Shown here piece by piece: positions 1 through 11,639 of a stretch of 64,000 bases of DNA. A program made the translations under genes and the position numbers. This DNA is from Thinopyrum elongatum. Taxonomy: Eukaryota > Streptophyta > Magnoliopsida > Poales > Poaceae. The notes under the pieces were generated by a model, which worked only from the letters and a program-made list of their open reading frames with translations, was not told where the DNA came from and made no database searches. How positions within the stretch are numbered: the first letter of the stretch is position 1; each line of letters begins with the position of its first letter. Location of the stretch: assembly GCA_011799875.1 (NCBI GenBank), contig CM022299.1:30097996-30161995 (forward strand), in the 5' to 3' direction.

Positions 1-2486
1 AACGAAGGGGGTGAAGTGATGTGTCGGTCTCTGGTCGACGATCACATTGATCGAGTCGTCGATGATCAAGCAGGGGCAACAAGGGTAAGGTGGTTGGGTC
101 ACTGTTGGTTCACTACCAACCTATACTAAGCAGTTTAACATAGGCAGATAAGGTAGCAATAAACAGGTTACAAAAGCAAGCTATGCATCAGAATAGGAAC
201 AAACAGTAACAGTAGCAAAATCTAATGCAAGCAGGGGAAATGGAATGGGCGATATCTGGATGCTCAAGGGGGGGGGGGGCTTGCCTGGTTGCTCTGGCAA
301 GAAAGAGGGGTCGTCAACGGGCTGCTCGTCTGTAGCGTAGTCGTACTCTGCTGCAACGACGTCGGTCTTGGCGTCTATCGAGAGAGAAGGAGGGGGAGAG
401 AAACAATAAATTCACGGCAAAATGCAAACAATATGCATGACATGTCTAAATGATATGCCGGGGTGTTCTACTGCCTAGCTAAATGATTTAGTTAATTTAG
501 GAATTTATCCGGATTTATTTAATTAAAGTTGGGCACTATTCATTTATTGAAATCGGTCTAAAAGTTACATGTTCATATAGCTAGGGGCATCTGACAGGAA
601 TACGGAGGGCGTATTCAGATTCGTATCGAAATTCTGAGCAACTTTCATATATAAATTATTTTCACCGGAGTTACGGATTATTTTATATGATTTTCTAAAG
701 ATTTAAACATTTTTTTGCATTTAATTATTTATTTAAATTCGAATTATCCAGAATAGTAAATGATGACATCAGCATGACATCACCATGACGTCAGCAGGTC
801 AAGCCCAGCTGACCAGAGTCAAACCTGACAGGTGGGACCCACATGTCATTGACTGAGCTAACTAAACAGGGTTAATTTAATCTAACTAAACTAATTAGTA
901 GGTGGGGCCTACTGGTCAGTGAGTGTTTAGTCAGTTAATTAACTAATTAACTAACTAACTAATTATTCTTTTTATTAATTCATTTAATGGGGGTGGGGCC
1001 CGCATGTCAGCGAGACAGGGGCGCCCAGTCAGCATTGACCAAGGTCAACGGGGCCTAGTGGGGCCCATCGGTCAGTGGCACGAGGGCGGGGCCCGCGGTG
1101 CCAAGTGGCAGCCACATCGGCACCGCCAACCGGAGTGCGCCGGCGAGCCCGAGCGCGGCGCCGAACTCCGGCGAGCCCGGGTTTTGTCTACGGTGCACCA
1201 ATTAGGGCGGGGTTTGGCGCGTTCGATCGGGCGTTCCGAGCCGCGTCGTTCTACGGTGGTCTCACGGGCTGAGGTGGTCGGAATCGCCGGCGGCGAGCAC
1301 TGCAGCGGACGGCGAGCTTCGGGCGGAAGTGGATCAGCAGCAGCAGTGCGCAAACGGGTGAGGCAAAAGGCTAGCGAGGCCCTACGAGCGCGGGCGAGCT
1401 AAATGGGCACAGGCGCGGGACCAAATGGTCGCCGAAGGGCCGCCGGCGACGAGCTCGTGCGGGGACGAGCTCGGGCATGACGGGGAGAGGGGGCTACGGT
1501 GGCGGAAACGCTCGGGAAAGAGAGGGGAGAAAAGCGCTTGCTCACGGTGCTCCTACAGGTGTGCTCAAGTGGGCTCGGGGGGGTCTCGAGGCGGCGAATC
1601 CGTCGGAGAAGCTCGTCGGAGTAGAGGAGGAAGACGGCGACGTCGGGGGCGCAGTAGTGGCGTTCGGCTTCAGCTTCTCGGCGCAGTCGAAGGGGCGGAG
1701 CACGGCGGTGACGCTGGACTAGGCGGAACGGTGTGGCAGAGGCGGTGGCTACGCGGGCGATGGAGCAACGGCGATGGCCGCGTCGGCCATGGCGGCGAGC
1801 AAGCGAGGGAGGAGGAGAGTGGGCCGAGGGAGGCGCCAGGGGGCTGCGGGGCTTGCCCTTATCCTCGCTGCGGGCGCGGGCGCGTTGTCGAGCAGGGAAA
1901 GAGGGGGGGCCGACTGCGCGGCGTGCGGGCGCGGCGACAGCGCGCGCGCAGTGAACAGGGGAGGAAGGAGGGGATAGGCGCGGGCTGGGCCGGCGCTGCG
2001 CACTCGAGGCCCAGGCACAGTGGGCCTTTTCTTTTTCTTCTTTTCTTTTCTCTGTTTTTCTTTTATTTCTACTTTTACAATAATGTGTGGCCTCACACAC
2101 AGTTTTGTAATATAGGTTACTTGTTCCAATATATACATTGCATTAGTTAGTACTGTTAAAAATTGGTTTGGAGGAAAATGAAGTTCACACAAATTTTGTG
2201 TTAAATAAAATGTATTTATCCTAGCTGTTTTGGTACTGTTAGAGTCACTTAATTAATCTATTAAATGTTGGTTACAATTTTAGAACTGTCTCTGGAATAT
2301 TTGTTATTTAATGAACATTTTAGTTTTTGTTTTGAACAATTTTTACTACCCACTTTAAATTTAATTTTGAAGTTTGAACTAGGAGTTGAAATGCAATATG
2401 ATGCAAAAGATGATTATGCACTGTTAATCTAGCTGACTCATCATTATCAAAAGTGATTACTGTGGCTAATGACATCGGGTGTTACA
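1..2486 (-). mobile_element. Ty3/gypsy LTR, partial (runs off the left edge)
   Basis: On the minus strand the segment begins TGTAACACCC at 2486, a common start for long Triticeae gypsy LTRs, and it has no conserved reading frame. It combines an AT-rich part (about 480-960) containing TGACATCA/TGACGTCA-type motifs with a very GC-rich part (about 1000-2000). Long open frames in both strands of the GC-rich part look like compositional by-products: they lack any recognisable domain and overlap each other on opposite strands. The other LTR end is outside the window. The family name is not assigned. Confidence is moderate because only one terminus is seen. Confidence 0.5.
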
Positions 2487-3577
2487 ATGTGACGAATGAA
2501 AATATAGCTCCAAGTGAGGTTACCGATAATGTTGAAGACGAAAGAGGGGATGCCTTCCGGGGCATCCCCAAGCTTAGTTGCTTGGATCTTCCTTGAATAT
2601 TGCCTTGGGGATGCCTTGGGGATCCCCAAGCTTAGGGTTTGTCACTCCTTATTCTCCTCATATCGATATCTCCCCCAAAACTTGAAAACTTCAATCACAC
2701 AAAAGTTAACGGAACTTCGTGAGATGGGTTAGTATGATAAAGACAAATTATTCACTTTGGTATTTTCGAAGACAAGATTCATAATTGTTCTCACACAATT
2801 CCTACTGTACTCTACAATTTCCACAATTTATATTAAGCAATATAAGCCATAGAAACCATAAAACAAGCAAACTATGCATTGAAAACAGAATCTGTCAAAA
2901 ACAGAACAGTACGTAAAGATATGAATTAAGGTCACACTTATGTAACTCCAATTTTTTTGAAAATTTAGGAAAACGTATACCATTTTTATACCCAACAACT
3001 GTAAAACATTCAGAGTTTTTCAACGCTCCAGTGAATTTAAACAATTCTGTTACTGGGCGCAAAAGTTTCTGTTTTTGCACAGAATCAAGTCAACTATCAT
3101 CCACACTATCCCAAAGGCTTTACTTGGCACTTTATTGAAACAAAAGCTATAAAACAAGATCACTACAGTAGCCTAACCATGTGAACACACAAAAACAGTA
3201 GGTAAAAGTGTTGGGTTGTATCCCAACAAGCGCTTTTTTTAATGCCTTTTAGCTAGGCTCGATGATTTCAATGATGCTCGCATAAAAGATAAGAATTGAA
3301 ACACAAAGAGAGCATCATGAATCATAAGCTCCTCTCTAATAATAATTTTCAGTAGCATCATGAATAGATTCATCAATATAATCATCACATAAAGCATTCT
3401 TTTCATGATCCAAAAGCATAGAAAATTTATTACTCTCCATATAAGCAATTTTATTCTCATTCACAATAGTGGGAGTATCATATGAAACTCGAATACTAAA
3501 ATTTGTTTCCACATTAAAAGAGTAATGTTCAGTAAAAGGATATTCAAAATTATGACAATAATTATCACTACTTTTTA

Positions 3578-3836
3578 CTCCCTCCGTTCCTAAGTATAGG
3601 GTGTATAGTTTTTGGCACGGAAATTAAAGAACGACCGTTGAGGGAAAATTTCACATGTTTTGGGCGAGATTCCACCTGACTAATTGATATGAGAAAATAG
3701 AGGAGCTTGCCTGATATAAGGAAATGTAATCAAATCTCTAAAAAAAATATCCAAACGAGTGGTGCAACGCGATACACCATATATTTCAGATTTTTTCTCA
3801 AAAATCTATACACCTTATATCAAGGAACGGAGGCAG
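3578..3836. mobile_element. Stowaway-type MITE, 259 bp
   Basis: Terminal inverted repeats CTCCCTCCGTTCC at the left and GGAACGGAGGCAG at the right are flanked by TA duplications at 3576-3577 and 3837-3838. The inverted similarity extends inward (GGTGTATAG against CTATACACC). TIRs of this kind with TA duplications identify Tc1/mariner-related Stowaway MITEs. It has no coding capacity and lies in a gypsy fragment. Confidence 0.88.
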
Positions 3837-4817
3837 TATAACATAAGTATCATCACAATAATCATCATAAGTAGCAACTTTGTTCTCATCATAGATAGGA
3901 GGCATGCAATCATCATAGCAAATTTGATCATTCGAAGTAGGGGAACTAAAAAGATCATCTTCATTAAGCATATCATCCCCAAGCTTGGGACAAACATTAA
4001 TTGCAGCAAATAAATTCTCAAACATGTCATTCTCATCAAACATAGCATCCCCAAGCTTGTGGCTTGGCATATCATAAGCATAATCACTCTCATCATTAAT
4101 AGTATGAATAGCACCAACGGTATAACAATTGCTATCATCATAATTTCCCAAGTTGGTGCCAAAAAGATTTCCAAGATTATAAGAAGTATCATTATCTTCC
4201 CAATCATAATCATCACAACAAGCAATAGGCATAACAAAATCATCATCAATAGTGCTCTTGGACATTGTGCCATAAGACATAGAAGCACTATCATCATCAA
4301 GTGCATCATCTTCCACAATTATTTTTGATTCATTTTCATGAGGCACAACAATAATAGGAGCAACATTATTTGGGAGAGATGCCTTTTTACCTCTATTCTT
4401 TCTTCTTTTCTTCTTCTTCACCACATCATGTGTGGGTTTAATTAATTTTTTCAAGCTTCTAATTGATGAGATTGGTTGAATAGGGAGCTCCTCTTCGTCA
4501 CCTATTTCATCATGAGAGACAATAGGAGGGAAAGTGGAAATCTTTACCCTTTCATTAGTATTCCTTTTATATTCTATTCGTTTCCCCATCTTTCTATAGT
4601 TGGCAATATAAGCATTCTCATTGCAATTTACCATGCAAAACATATAGATATTTTTTAGATTAGTTTCAATGTCGTCCGTGAGAATGAATACTTCAAACCA
4701 ACTATTTTTATGTGTCAATACTTCACTCCCCAAAAATAGACAAAGCTCATTATAAAGTTCAAGGGTGATCAAATCATTACAATATTTGGCTATGATTCGA
4801 TCATGAAAAGTTTGCAT
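3798..4817 (-). CDS. Acidic retrotransposon ORF, C-terminus supplied by a MITE
   Basis: A 339-codon frame continues downstream of the zinc-knuckle frame. It has a basic stretch KKKKRRKNRGKK in the middle and a very Asp/Asn-rich C-terminal half with repeated KLGD-type segments, matching an extra ORF of uncertain function that I associate with this gypsy family. Bases below 3837 belong to a Stowaway MITE, so about the last 13 residues (around PPFLDIRCIDF) are MITE-encoded. The original frame probably continued into 3239-3577, where similar element sequence follows. It is unlikely to be a functional host gene. Confidence 0.4.
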   Translation of the reverse strand: MQTFHDRIIAKYCNDLITLELYNELCLFLGSEVLTHKNSWFEVFILTDDIETNLKNIYMFCMVNCNENAYIANYRKMGKRIEYKRNTNERVKISTFPPIVSHDEIGDEEELPIQPISSIRSLKKLIKPTHDVVKKKKRRKNRGKKASLPNNVAPIIVVPHENESKIIVEDDALDDDSASMSYGTMSKSTIDDDFVMPIACCDDYDWEDNDTSYNLGNLFGTNLGNYDDSNCYTVGAIHTINDESDYAYDMPSHKLGDAMFDENDMFENLFAAINVCPKLGDDMLNEDDLFSSPTSNDQICYDDCMPPIYDENKVATYDDYCDDTYVILPPFLDIRCIDF

Positions 4818-5221
4818 TGGAAATTAAGATGACCATCCTTATTGCAAAGTTCACAAGTAATAAGACAAAGAGAACATAATTTTGTAGCAAATTCATCTAT
4901 CACTTTGAGCAAAAAGTTGGTCCTATCATGCTTATGCTTCTTACAAAATCTATCTTCCCTATAAGGCACGTCTTCACAAAGTCTTTCCACTCCACAAAAA
5001 TTGACATGCTTATAAGAAACATTTTTGTCATGACTTCTGCAATCATCATTAGCATTTTGGATATTCAAAGAATTCATACTAACAACATTGCAATCATGCT
5101 CATCATTTATGCCAAACATTTTATTGAATTCTTCTTCTATCAATTGAGCACAATTTTCCTTTCCATCATTTTCACGAAAGACATTATAAATATGAATAAT
5201 ATGAGACCACCTCAATTCCAT
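4790..5221 (-). CDS. Retrotransposon ORF with CCHC zinc knuckle
   Basis: This 143-codon frame starts just inside the primer-site region of the gypsy fragment. Near its C-terminus (about residues 122-135) it carries CELCNKDGHLNFQC, which fits the CX2CX4HX4C zinc-knuckle spacing of retroelement gag proteins that bind RNA. The rest is Asn/Asp/Lys-rich and unrecognised. The frame ends at 4790 and overlaps the next frame by 28 bp in a different phase, so the two may have been one reading frame before an indel, or may be expressed by frameshifting. A transposable-element remnant, not a host gene. Confidence 0.45.
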   Translation of the reverse strand: MELRWSHIIHIYNVFRENDGKENCAQLIEEEFNKMFGINDEHDCNVVSMNSLNIQNANDDCRSHDKNVSYKHVNFCGVERLCEDVPYREDRFCKKHKHDRTNFLLKVIDEFATKLCSLCLITCELCNKDGHLNFQCKLFMIES

Positions 5222-5346
5222 TTTTTTGTAGTTTTCTTTTATAAACCAAACTAGTGATAAAACAAGAAACTAAAAGATTCGATTGCAAGATCTAAAGATA
5301 TACCTTCAAGCACTCACCTCCCCGGCAACGACGCCAGAAAAGAGCT

Positions 5347-5811
5347 TGATGTCTACTACGTAAATTTATTCTTGTAGACTCGTGTTGGGCCTCCAAGCGC
5401 AGAGTTTTGTAGGACAGTAGCAATTTTCCCTCAAGTGGATGACCTAAGGTTTATCAATCCGTGGGAGGCGTAGGATGAAGATGGTCTCTCTCAAACAACC
5501 CTGCAACCAAATAACAAAGAGTCTCTTGTGTCCCCAACACACCAAATACAATGGTAATTTGTATAGGTGCACTAGTTCGGCGAAGAGATGGTGATAAAAG
5601 TGTAATATGGATAGTAGATATTGATTTTTGTAATAGGAACAATAAAAAAACAGCAAGGTAGCAATTGATAAAACGAAGCACAAACGGTATTGCAATGCTT
5701 GAAAATGAGGCCTAGGGTCCGTACTTTCACTAGTGCAATCTTTCAACAATGCTAATATAATTGGATCATATAACATTCCCTCAACGTGCGATGAAGAATC
5801 ACTCCAAGTTC
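5347..5811 (-). mobile_element. Gypsy LTR 3' part, minus orientation
   Basis: On the minus strand the LTR ends ...GTAGACATCA at 5347, directly beside the primer-site region of the internal fragment. It reads into text typical of this family's LTR (segments beginning at 5395 and 5440). It stops at 5811, where a plus-oriented LTR start of the same family begins, so the outer part of this LTR is missing. Confidence 0.6.
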
Positions 5812-6231
5812 TGATACATCGCCAACGTATCTATAATTTTTTATTGTTCCATGCTATTATATTATCATTCTTGGAGGTTCTACAATCATTTTATAGTCAT
5901 TTTATATCATTTATGTGATGTGCTTGGTTTTACCGATATTGAAGAATGCTCTTTAAATTTGCACTTGGCGGATTCTACTATTAAAAAGCCTATGGGAAGG
6001 ATTAATGATGTTCTTGTTCTTGCAAATAGGAATTATGTGCCCATAGATTTTATTGTTCTTGATATTGATTGTAATCCATCTTGTCCAATTATTCTTGGTA
6101 GACCGTTTTTATGCACTATTGGTGCCGTGATTGATATGAAAGAAGGCAATATTAAATTTAAATTTCCACTAAGGAAGGGTATGGAACACTTCCTAGAACA
6201 AGAATTAGGCCTCCATATGAATAAATCATGA
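5812..6231 (+). pseudogene. Gypsy LTR start joined to a retroviral-type protease fragment
   Basis: From 5812 the sequence TGATACATCGCCAACGTATC is the LTR start of the same gypsy family in plus orientation. After about 110 bp it joins a coding fragment (about 5926-6231) whose translation contains LADSTIKKPMGRINDVLV and later PIILGRPFL. These are the flap-side and C-terminal motifs of the pepsin-like aspartic protease of Ty3/gypsy gag-pol polyproteins. The protease N-terminus with its DTG active site is missing, so the piece cannot encode an active enzyme. LTR start and protease are not normally adjacent, which implies an internal deletion. The reading frame ends with TGA at 6229-6231. Confidence 0.6.
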
Positions 6232-7045
6232 GGGCATCGTATGGATCTCGAAACAAAGATGACAAAACTTAGATCCTTGCATTATGCCTAGCTACGGGCG
6301 TCAAACAATAGCGCTTGTTGGGAGGCAACCCAATGAATAAAATTTATGTTTTCTTTTTGCTTTCTTTTCTTGAGTATTTGCACAATTATGCTACTTTTAT
6401 AATTGTGTTTTTTGTGTTTTAATTAGTGTTTGTGCCAAGTAAAGCCTTTAGGATTATGTTGGGTGATAGTTGATTTGATCTTGTTGGAAAACAGAAACTT
6501 TTGCGTCTAGTAAAACAATTTTGAAAATTCACAGAAGAGACGAAAAATTCTGAATTGTTTACACAAGATTGAGATACAAATTGTCTCTGTTGTCCTAATT
6601 TTTCAGATTTTTTGGAGTTTCAGAAGTATTCGAAATATTCAGATTTCTACAGACTGTTCTGTTTTTGACAGATTCTGTTTTCTTTTATTTGCCGTTCGAT
6701 CTATCAATATTTACTACTCTCTCATGTCCGTTTGCCAATTTTTGGCGCCGTTGCCAGAAAGGGATTGACAATATTCCAATACCCCAATATTCCAGAAACC
6801 CCGAACCGCCTCTTTGCTCTATAAATACCCCAATATTCCAGAAACCCTAGGGGAGTCGACGAAAATCAATTCCAGCCGCCGCAGAGTCCAGAACCACCAG
6901 ATCCAATCTAGACACCATCATGGAGGGGTTCACCACTTCCATTGGTGCCTCTCCGATGATGCGTGAGTTGTTCTTTGTAGACCTACTGGTCCGTAGTTAG
7001 TAGCTAGATGGCTTTCTCTCTCTCGTTTGATTCTCAATACAATGG
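6232..7045 (+). mobile_element. Gypsy 3' spacer and scrambled LTR/PBS fragments
   Basis: After the protease fragment comes the family spacer with GCGCTTGTTGGGAGGCAACCC near 6318, the plus-strand counterpart of the minus copy near 3220. At about 6670-6780 an LTR end and a primer-site-like TTTGGCGCCGTTGCC occur, followed by LTR-interior text (tandem copies of CCAATATTCCAGAAACCC and a segment to about 7045). The order does not match one intact element, so several truncated copies are probably juxtaposed. No gene is seen. Confidence 0.45.
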
Positions 7046-8371
7046 TCTCTACAGGTGTCTCTGAAGGTGTTTGTTGGGTTGGCATAGATCGAGATTAGGA
7101 TTTGTCACTCCAAGTATCGGAGAGGTATCTCTGGGCCCTCTCGGTAATGCACATCGTGATAAGCCTTGCAAGCAATGTGACTAATAAGTTAGTTACGGGA
7201 TGATGCATTACGGAACGAGTAAAGAGACTTGCCGGTAATGAGATTAAACTAGGTATAAAGATACCGATGATCGAATCTCGGGCAAGTAACATACCGTTAA
7301 CAAAGGGAATGACGTATGTTGTCATTGCGGTTTGACCGATAAAGATCTTCGTAGAATATGTAGGAACCAATATGAGCATCCAGGTTCCGCTATTGGTTAT
7401 TGACCGGAGATGTGTCTCAGTCATGTCTACATAGTTCTCGAACCCGTAGGGTCCGCACGCTTAACGTTCGATGATGATTTGTATTATGAGTTATGTGTTT
7501 TGGTGACCGAAGATTGTTCGGAGTCCCGGATGAGATCACGGACATGACGAGGAGTCTCAAAATGGTCGAGAGGTAAAGATTGATATATTGGACGATAGTA
7601 TTCGGACACCGGAATGGTTCCGGATCATTTCGGGTATTTTTCGGAGTACCGGGAGGTTACCGGAACCCCCCGGGGGAAGTAATGGGCCTCATGGGCCATA
7701 GGGGAGAGGCAAGGCAGGCCACAAGGAGGTGGTGCCCCCCCCCCCCCCCCATGAGGAGTCCGAATTCGACTAGGGGAGGGGGCGCGGCCCCCCTTTCCTT
7801 CTCCCTCTTCCTCTCCTTCCCCCTTTCCCCCTCCATGAGAAGGAATAAGAGGGGGGCCGAATCCTACTAGGACTAGGAGTCCTAGTAGGACTCCCCCCCA
7901 CTTGGCGTGCCCCCTAGGGCCGGCCTCCTCCCTCTCCCTCCTTTATATACGTGGGCAGGGCACCCCTTGGAGACACACCAATTGTTCAAAGCCGTGTGCG
8001 GCGTCCCCCTCCACGGTTTACTCCTCCGGTCATATTGTCGTAGTGCTTAGGCGAAGCCCTGCGCGGATCACTTCACCATCACCACGCTGTCATGCTGACG
8101 GAACTCTCCATTGACACTTTGCTGGATCAAGAGTTCGAGGGACGTCATCGAGCTGAACGTGTGCAGAACTCGGAGGTGCCGTACGTTCGATGCTTGATCG
8201 GTTGAATCGAGAAGACGTTCGACTACATCAACCGCGTTAAGCTAACGCTTCCGCTTTCGGTCTACGAGGGTACGTGGACACACTCTCCCCCTCTCGTTGC
8301 TATGCATCTCCTAGATAGATCTTGCGTGAGCGTAGGAAATTTTTTCAAATTGCATGCTCCGTTTCCCAACA
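7046..8371 (+). mobile_element. Copia LTR (BARE1/WIS/Angela type), 5'-truncated
   Basis: The sequence matches, in opposite orientation, most of the LTR at 20206-22057, from the segment after CTACAGGTGTCT to the terminal TTCCCAACA at 8371. It is followed at once by a primer-binding site. Roughly the first 450 bp of the LTR are missing. A long C homopolymer lies near 7738-7750 and a TATA-like TTTATATACG near 7942. Family assignment is from recognition of the LTR text. Confidence 0.75.
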
Positions 8372-8372
8372 G

Positions 8373-8385
8373 TGGTATCAGAGCC
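8373..8385 (+). other. Copia primer-binding site (initiator tRNA-Met)
   Basis: TGGTATCAGAGCC follows the LTR end by one base. It is complementary to the 3' end of plant initiator tRNA-Met and is the usual minus-strand primer site of Copia elements. It fixes the LTR boundary and the plus orientation of this element. Confidence 0.88.
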
Positions 8386-9609
8386 AGGTCTATGCGTAGA
8401 TGATATGCACGAGTAGAACACAAAGAGTTGTGGGCGATGATAGTCATACTGCTTACCACCAACGTCTTATTTTGATTCGGTGGTATTGTTGGATGAAGCG
8501 GCCCGGACCAACCTTACATGACCGCGTTCATGAGACCGGTTCCACCGACAGACATGCAACTTGTTGCATAAAGGTGGCTGGCGGGTGTCTGTTTCTCCAA
8601 CTTTAGTTGAATCGAATTTGACTACGGCCGGTCCTTGTTGAAGGTTAAAACAGCAAACTTGACGAAACATCGTTGTGGTTTTGATGCGTAGGTAAGAACG
8701 GTTCTTGTTAGAAGCCCGTAGCAGCCACGTAAAACTTGCAACAACAAAGTAGAGGACGTCTAACTTGTTTTTGCAGGGCATGTTGTGATGTGATATGGTC
8801 AAGACATGATGTGATATATGTTGTTGTATGAGATGATCATGTTTTGTAAAAGTTATCGGCAACTGGCAGGAGCCTTATGGTTGTCGCTTTATTGTATGAA
8901 ATGCAATCGCCATGTAATTGCTTTACTTTATCACTATGCGTTAGCAATAGTTGTAGAAGCAATAGTTGGCGAGACGACAACGACGCTACGATGGAGATCA
9001 AGGTGTCAAGCCGGTGATGATTGAGATCATGACGGTGCTTTGGAGATGGAGATCAAAGGCACAAGATGATGATGGCCATATCATGTCACATATTTTGATT
9101 GCATGTGATGTTTATCTTGTATGCATCTTATTTTGCTTAGTATGACGGTAGCATTATAAGATGATCCCTTACTAAAATTTCAAGGTATAAGTGTTCTCCC
9201 TAAGTATGCACCGTTGCGACAGTTCATCGTGTTGAGACACCACGTGATGATCGGGTGTGATAGACTCTACGTTCAAATACAACGGGTACAAGACAATTTT
9301 GCACATGCGGAATACTCGGGTTAAACTTGACGAGCCTAGCATGTACAGACATGGCCTCGGAACACTGGAGACCGAAAGGTCGAACGTGAATCATATAGTA
9401 GATATGATCAACATAGAGATGTTCACCATTGAAGACTACTCCATCTCACGTGATGATCGAACATGGTTTAGTTGATATGGATCACGTGATCATTTAGATG
9501 ACTCGAGGGATGTCTATCTAAATGGGAGTTCTTAAGTAATATGATTAATTGAACTTAATTTATCATGAACTTAGTCCTGATAGTTTTTGCATATCTATGT
9601 TGTAGATCA
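8386..9609 (+). mobile_element. Copia untranslated leader
   Basis: Between primer site and gag start lies about 1.2 kb without a convincing reading frame. BARE1-type elements normally have a leader of roughly this size. Short open frames here on both strands show no recognisable domains. Confidence 0.6.
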
Positions 9610-10028
9610 ATGGCCCGTGCTACCGTTCCCTTGAATTTTAACGCGTTCCTAGAGAAAGCTAAGTTGAAAGATGATGGTAGCAACTACATGGACTGGGTCC
9701 GTAACTTGAGGATTATCCTCATTGCTGCATAGAAGAATTATGTCCTTGATGCACCGCTAGGTGAAAGGCCTGCTGCAGCAGCAGATGCTGATGTTATGAA
9801 CGTCTGGCAAGCTCGATCTGATGACTACTCGATAGTTCAGTGTGCCATGCTTTACGGCTTAGAATCGGGACTTCAAAAACGTTTTGAACGTCATGGACCA
9901 TATGAGATGTTCCAGGAGTTGAAGTTAATATTTCAAGCAAATGCCCGAGTTGAGAGATATGAAGTCTCCAACAAGTTCTATAGCTGCAAGATGGAGGAGA
10001 ACAGTTCTGTCAGTGAACACATTCTCAA
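9610..10028 (+). pseudogene. Copia gag, N-terminal fragment with internal stop
   Basis: Translation from ATG 9610 starts MARATVPLNFNAFLEKAKL and includes NYMDWVRNLRIIL, the N-terminal gag text of BARE1/Angela-like Copia elements (retrotransposon gag, UBN2-like). A TAG at 9730-9732 replaces codon 41, and the frame then stays open past 9796 through NVWQARSDDYSIVQCAM. Similarity stops after the segment ending SEHILK, where unrelated DNA begins. The rest of gag and all of pol are absent, so this is a dead, 3'-truncated element. Confidence 0.8.
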
Positions 10029-11150
10029 AAGGAAAACCCTCTTTGGCATCCAACACATGATCTCCCTATGGAAGACCATCATTATCTTTCTCCGTCCCAC
10101 TCGATAATAGGATTTGGTATAAATAGTCCAGCTCACGAAATAGAGCAGACAAGAGCTCAAATTTGGTAGGAAAGTTCAAATAAGTCGACTTGACTCCTTC
10201 GTGCAACGTACACTTTCTTGCGCAAAACAAGGCTCGTCCATTTGTTTTGTTTCGAACCACACTCTAGACCAACCCTTCTCATTGTGAAGGAACTCCACTT
10301 TTACAGTCAACAGACCCACTCCATGAGTAAACATTGAATGGGAGTCGCTCGGGAAAGGAAATCAAGTAATGGTCCCCTTTTCTCTCTTATTAAATTAACT
10401 AATTCATTTCATGTTTACTTTTGGATTTTTGGGGGTATCGGTGCTCATAAACTCATCTCCGCTCACCTTACCTGGAAATGAAATAAATTATGTTAGACTA
10501 CCTAGCTCATCTGGGATGAAGGAATTCCCTACTTAATATTCATATGCCTATTTTGCTGTTGATGTGGAGGAATTGGTACAAGACTACTCGATATGTTCCT
10601 CGCCTATAGGTATGAATCTTTGACCAATGATTAAGGTTGAAGTGAAGGCAACCCTTCTTCGAATAGTGATGCCTAATTATTTTTCCCTAGTATTAAGGAA
10701 ACCATTCATAGAGCTAGGTCGAACATTAATGGAATTTTGACAAATGCTAGAAGATCGTAGGCCTCAAACTAGCCTATTGCACCTTCTGTACCTTCTTCAA
10801 GATGTGATATCTCTAGTCTTTTCCATGATGTGCTATGATGATGCCCAACCCAACTTAGATTATGTGCTTTTTGTAGAAGAGAATTTGTTTCATTAACGAT
10901 ACTTATCATGTCATGCATGCTAGGCGAAGGCTAGAGAACCATATAAAAATTAGTTGCAACTCATTCATAGGCCTGGAAAATGCTTCAGCCAATCTCACAC
11001 CCCACTTAATTTACTAAGGGGCTTGCGAGCAAAATTTCTAAAATTGTGGACTAAAAGTACGTATTGAAGGTTTACAGAACGTATGTGTCCTCACTCCACC
11101 CGCTCCTGAATTGTACCTGGCACCCTTCTGCTTTTCTAATCAGATGATGC
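10029..11150. other. Unassigned single-copy-looking DNA
   Basis: No gene, MITE or retroelement boundary was recognised. The text lacks the LTR, TIR and array features of its neighbours and has somewhat mitochondrial-looking phrases (for example around 10320-10370), which suggests but does not show organelle-derived DNA. Open frames are short and lack domains. Confidence 0.25.
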
Positions 11151-11337
11151 CATTTCAGCTGGTAACTTCCGAACCGTAAGGCCCATCATATGAGTGTAGC
11201 ATCACTCGGCTTAGGAATAGGAAAAGCACAATGGAAAAAACTCTGAACAAACATGGATGCTGACAAACTAGGGGTTCCAATGGTGCTAGCGGTATGATGA
11301 AGGTCGTGAAGAAGCGGAAGCCACCAAAGGAACTAGC

Positions 11338-11452
11338 TGAAGAAGCACGTTGGCACCGTCCCGAAAAAACAAAAATGGTGAAAAACAAGAACAAAAACAG
11401 GATTTGAAAAACAAACGGTGAAGAAGCACGTTGGCACCGTCCCGAAATAAAA
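11338..11452 (+). repeat. Short direct repeat pair
   Basis: AAGAAGCACGTTGGCACCGT occurs at about 11339 and again at about 11420, in each case followed by CCCGAAA. The two copies are about 81 bp apart with an A-rich spacer. They mark the left side of the AT-rich array that follows. Confidence 0.6.
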
Positions 11453-11639
11453 CCAACAATGTTTATTTCTCCGTTTTACTAGGTTTTTTTTCTTTTCTTT
11501 CTTTTTTCATTGGTTTTTTTGTTTCTTTCTTAGTATTCAATGTTTTTTTCCTTTTTCTTTTGAATTTTCTTCATTTTTCTTCAGTAATGTTTCTTTCTTT
11601 CTCGTTTTTCATCTGTTTTGGTTTTATTTTCCCTCGGGT

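Larger units (their letters stand above)
2487..5346 (-). mobile_element. Ty3/gypsy internal region fragment, minus orientation
   Basis: Read on the minus strand, this runs from the primer-site region (GGCGTCGTTGCCGGGG-like, 5337 downward) through a CCHC-bearing frame and an acidic frame. It continues to the characteristic GCGCTTGTTGGGATACAACCC spacer (about 3235-3212) and ends in tracts with GGGGATGCC and CCCCAAGCTT motifs (2540-2640). I recognise this series from an abundant Triticeae gypsy family (Fatima/Sumana type, name tentative). No reverse transcriptase or integrase is visible, so it is a deleted or non-autonomous copy. It is interrupted by a Stowaway MITE at 3578-3836. Confidence 0.65.

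Noticed and set aside
1004..2192. Several long open frames on both strands
   Set aside because: They overlap on opposite strands in GC-rich LTR sequence, consist of Arg/Ala/Gly-rich low complexity and show no domain.
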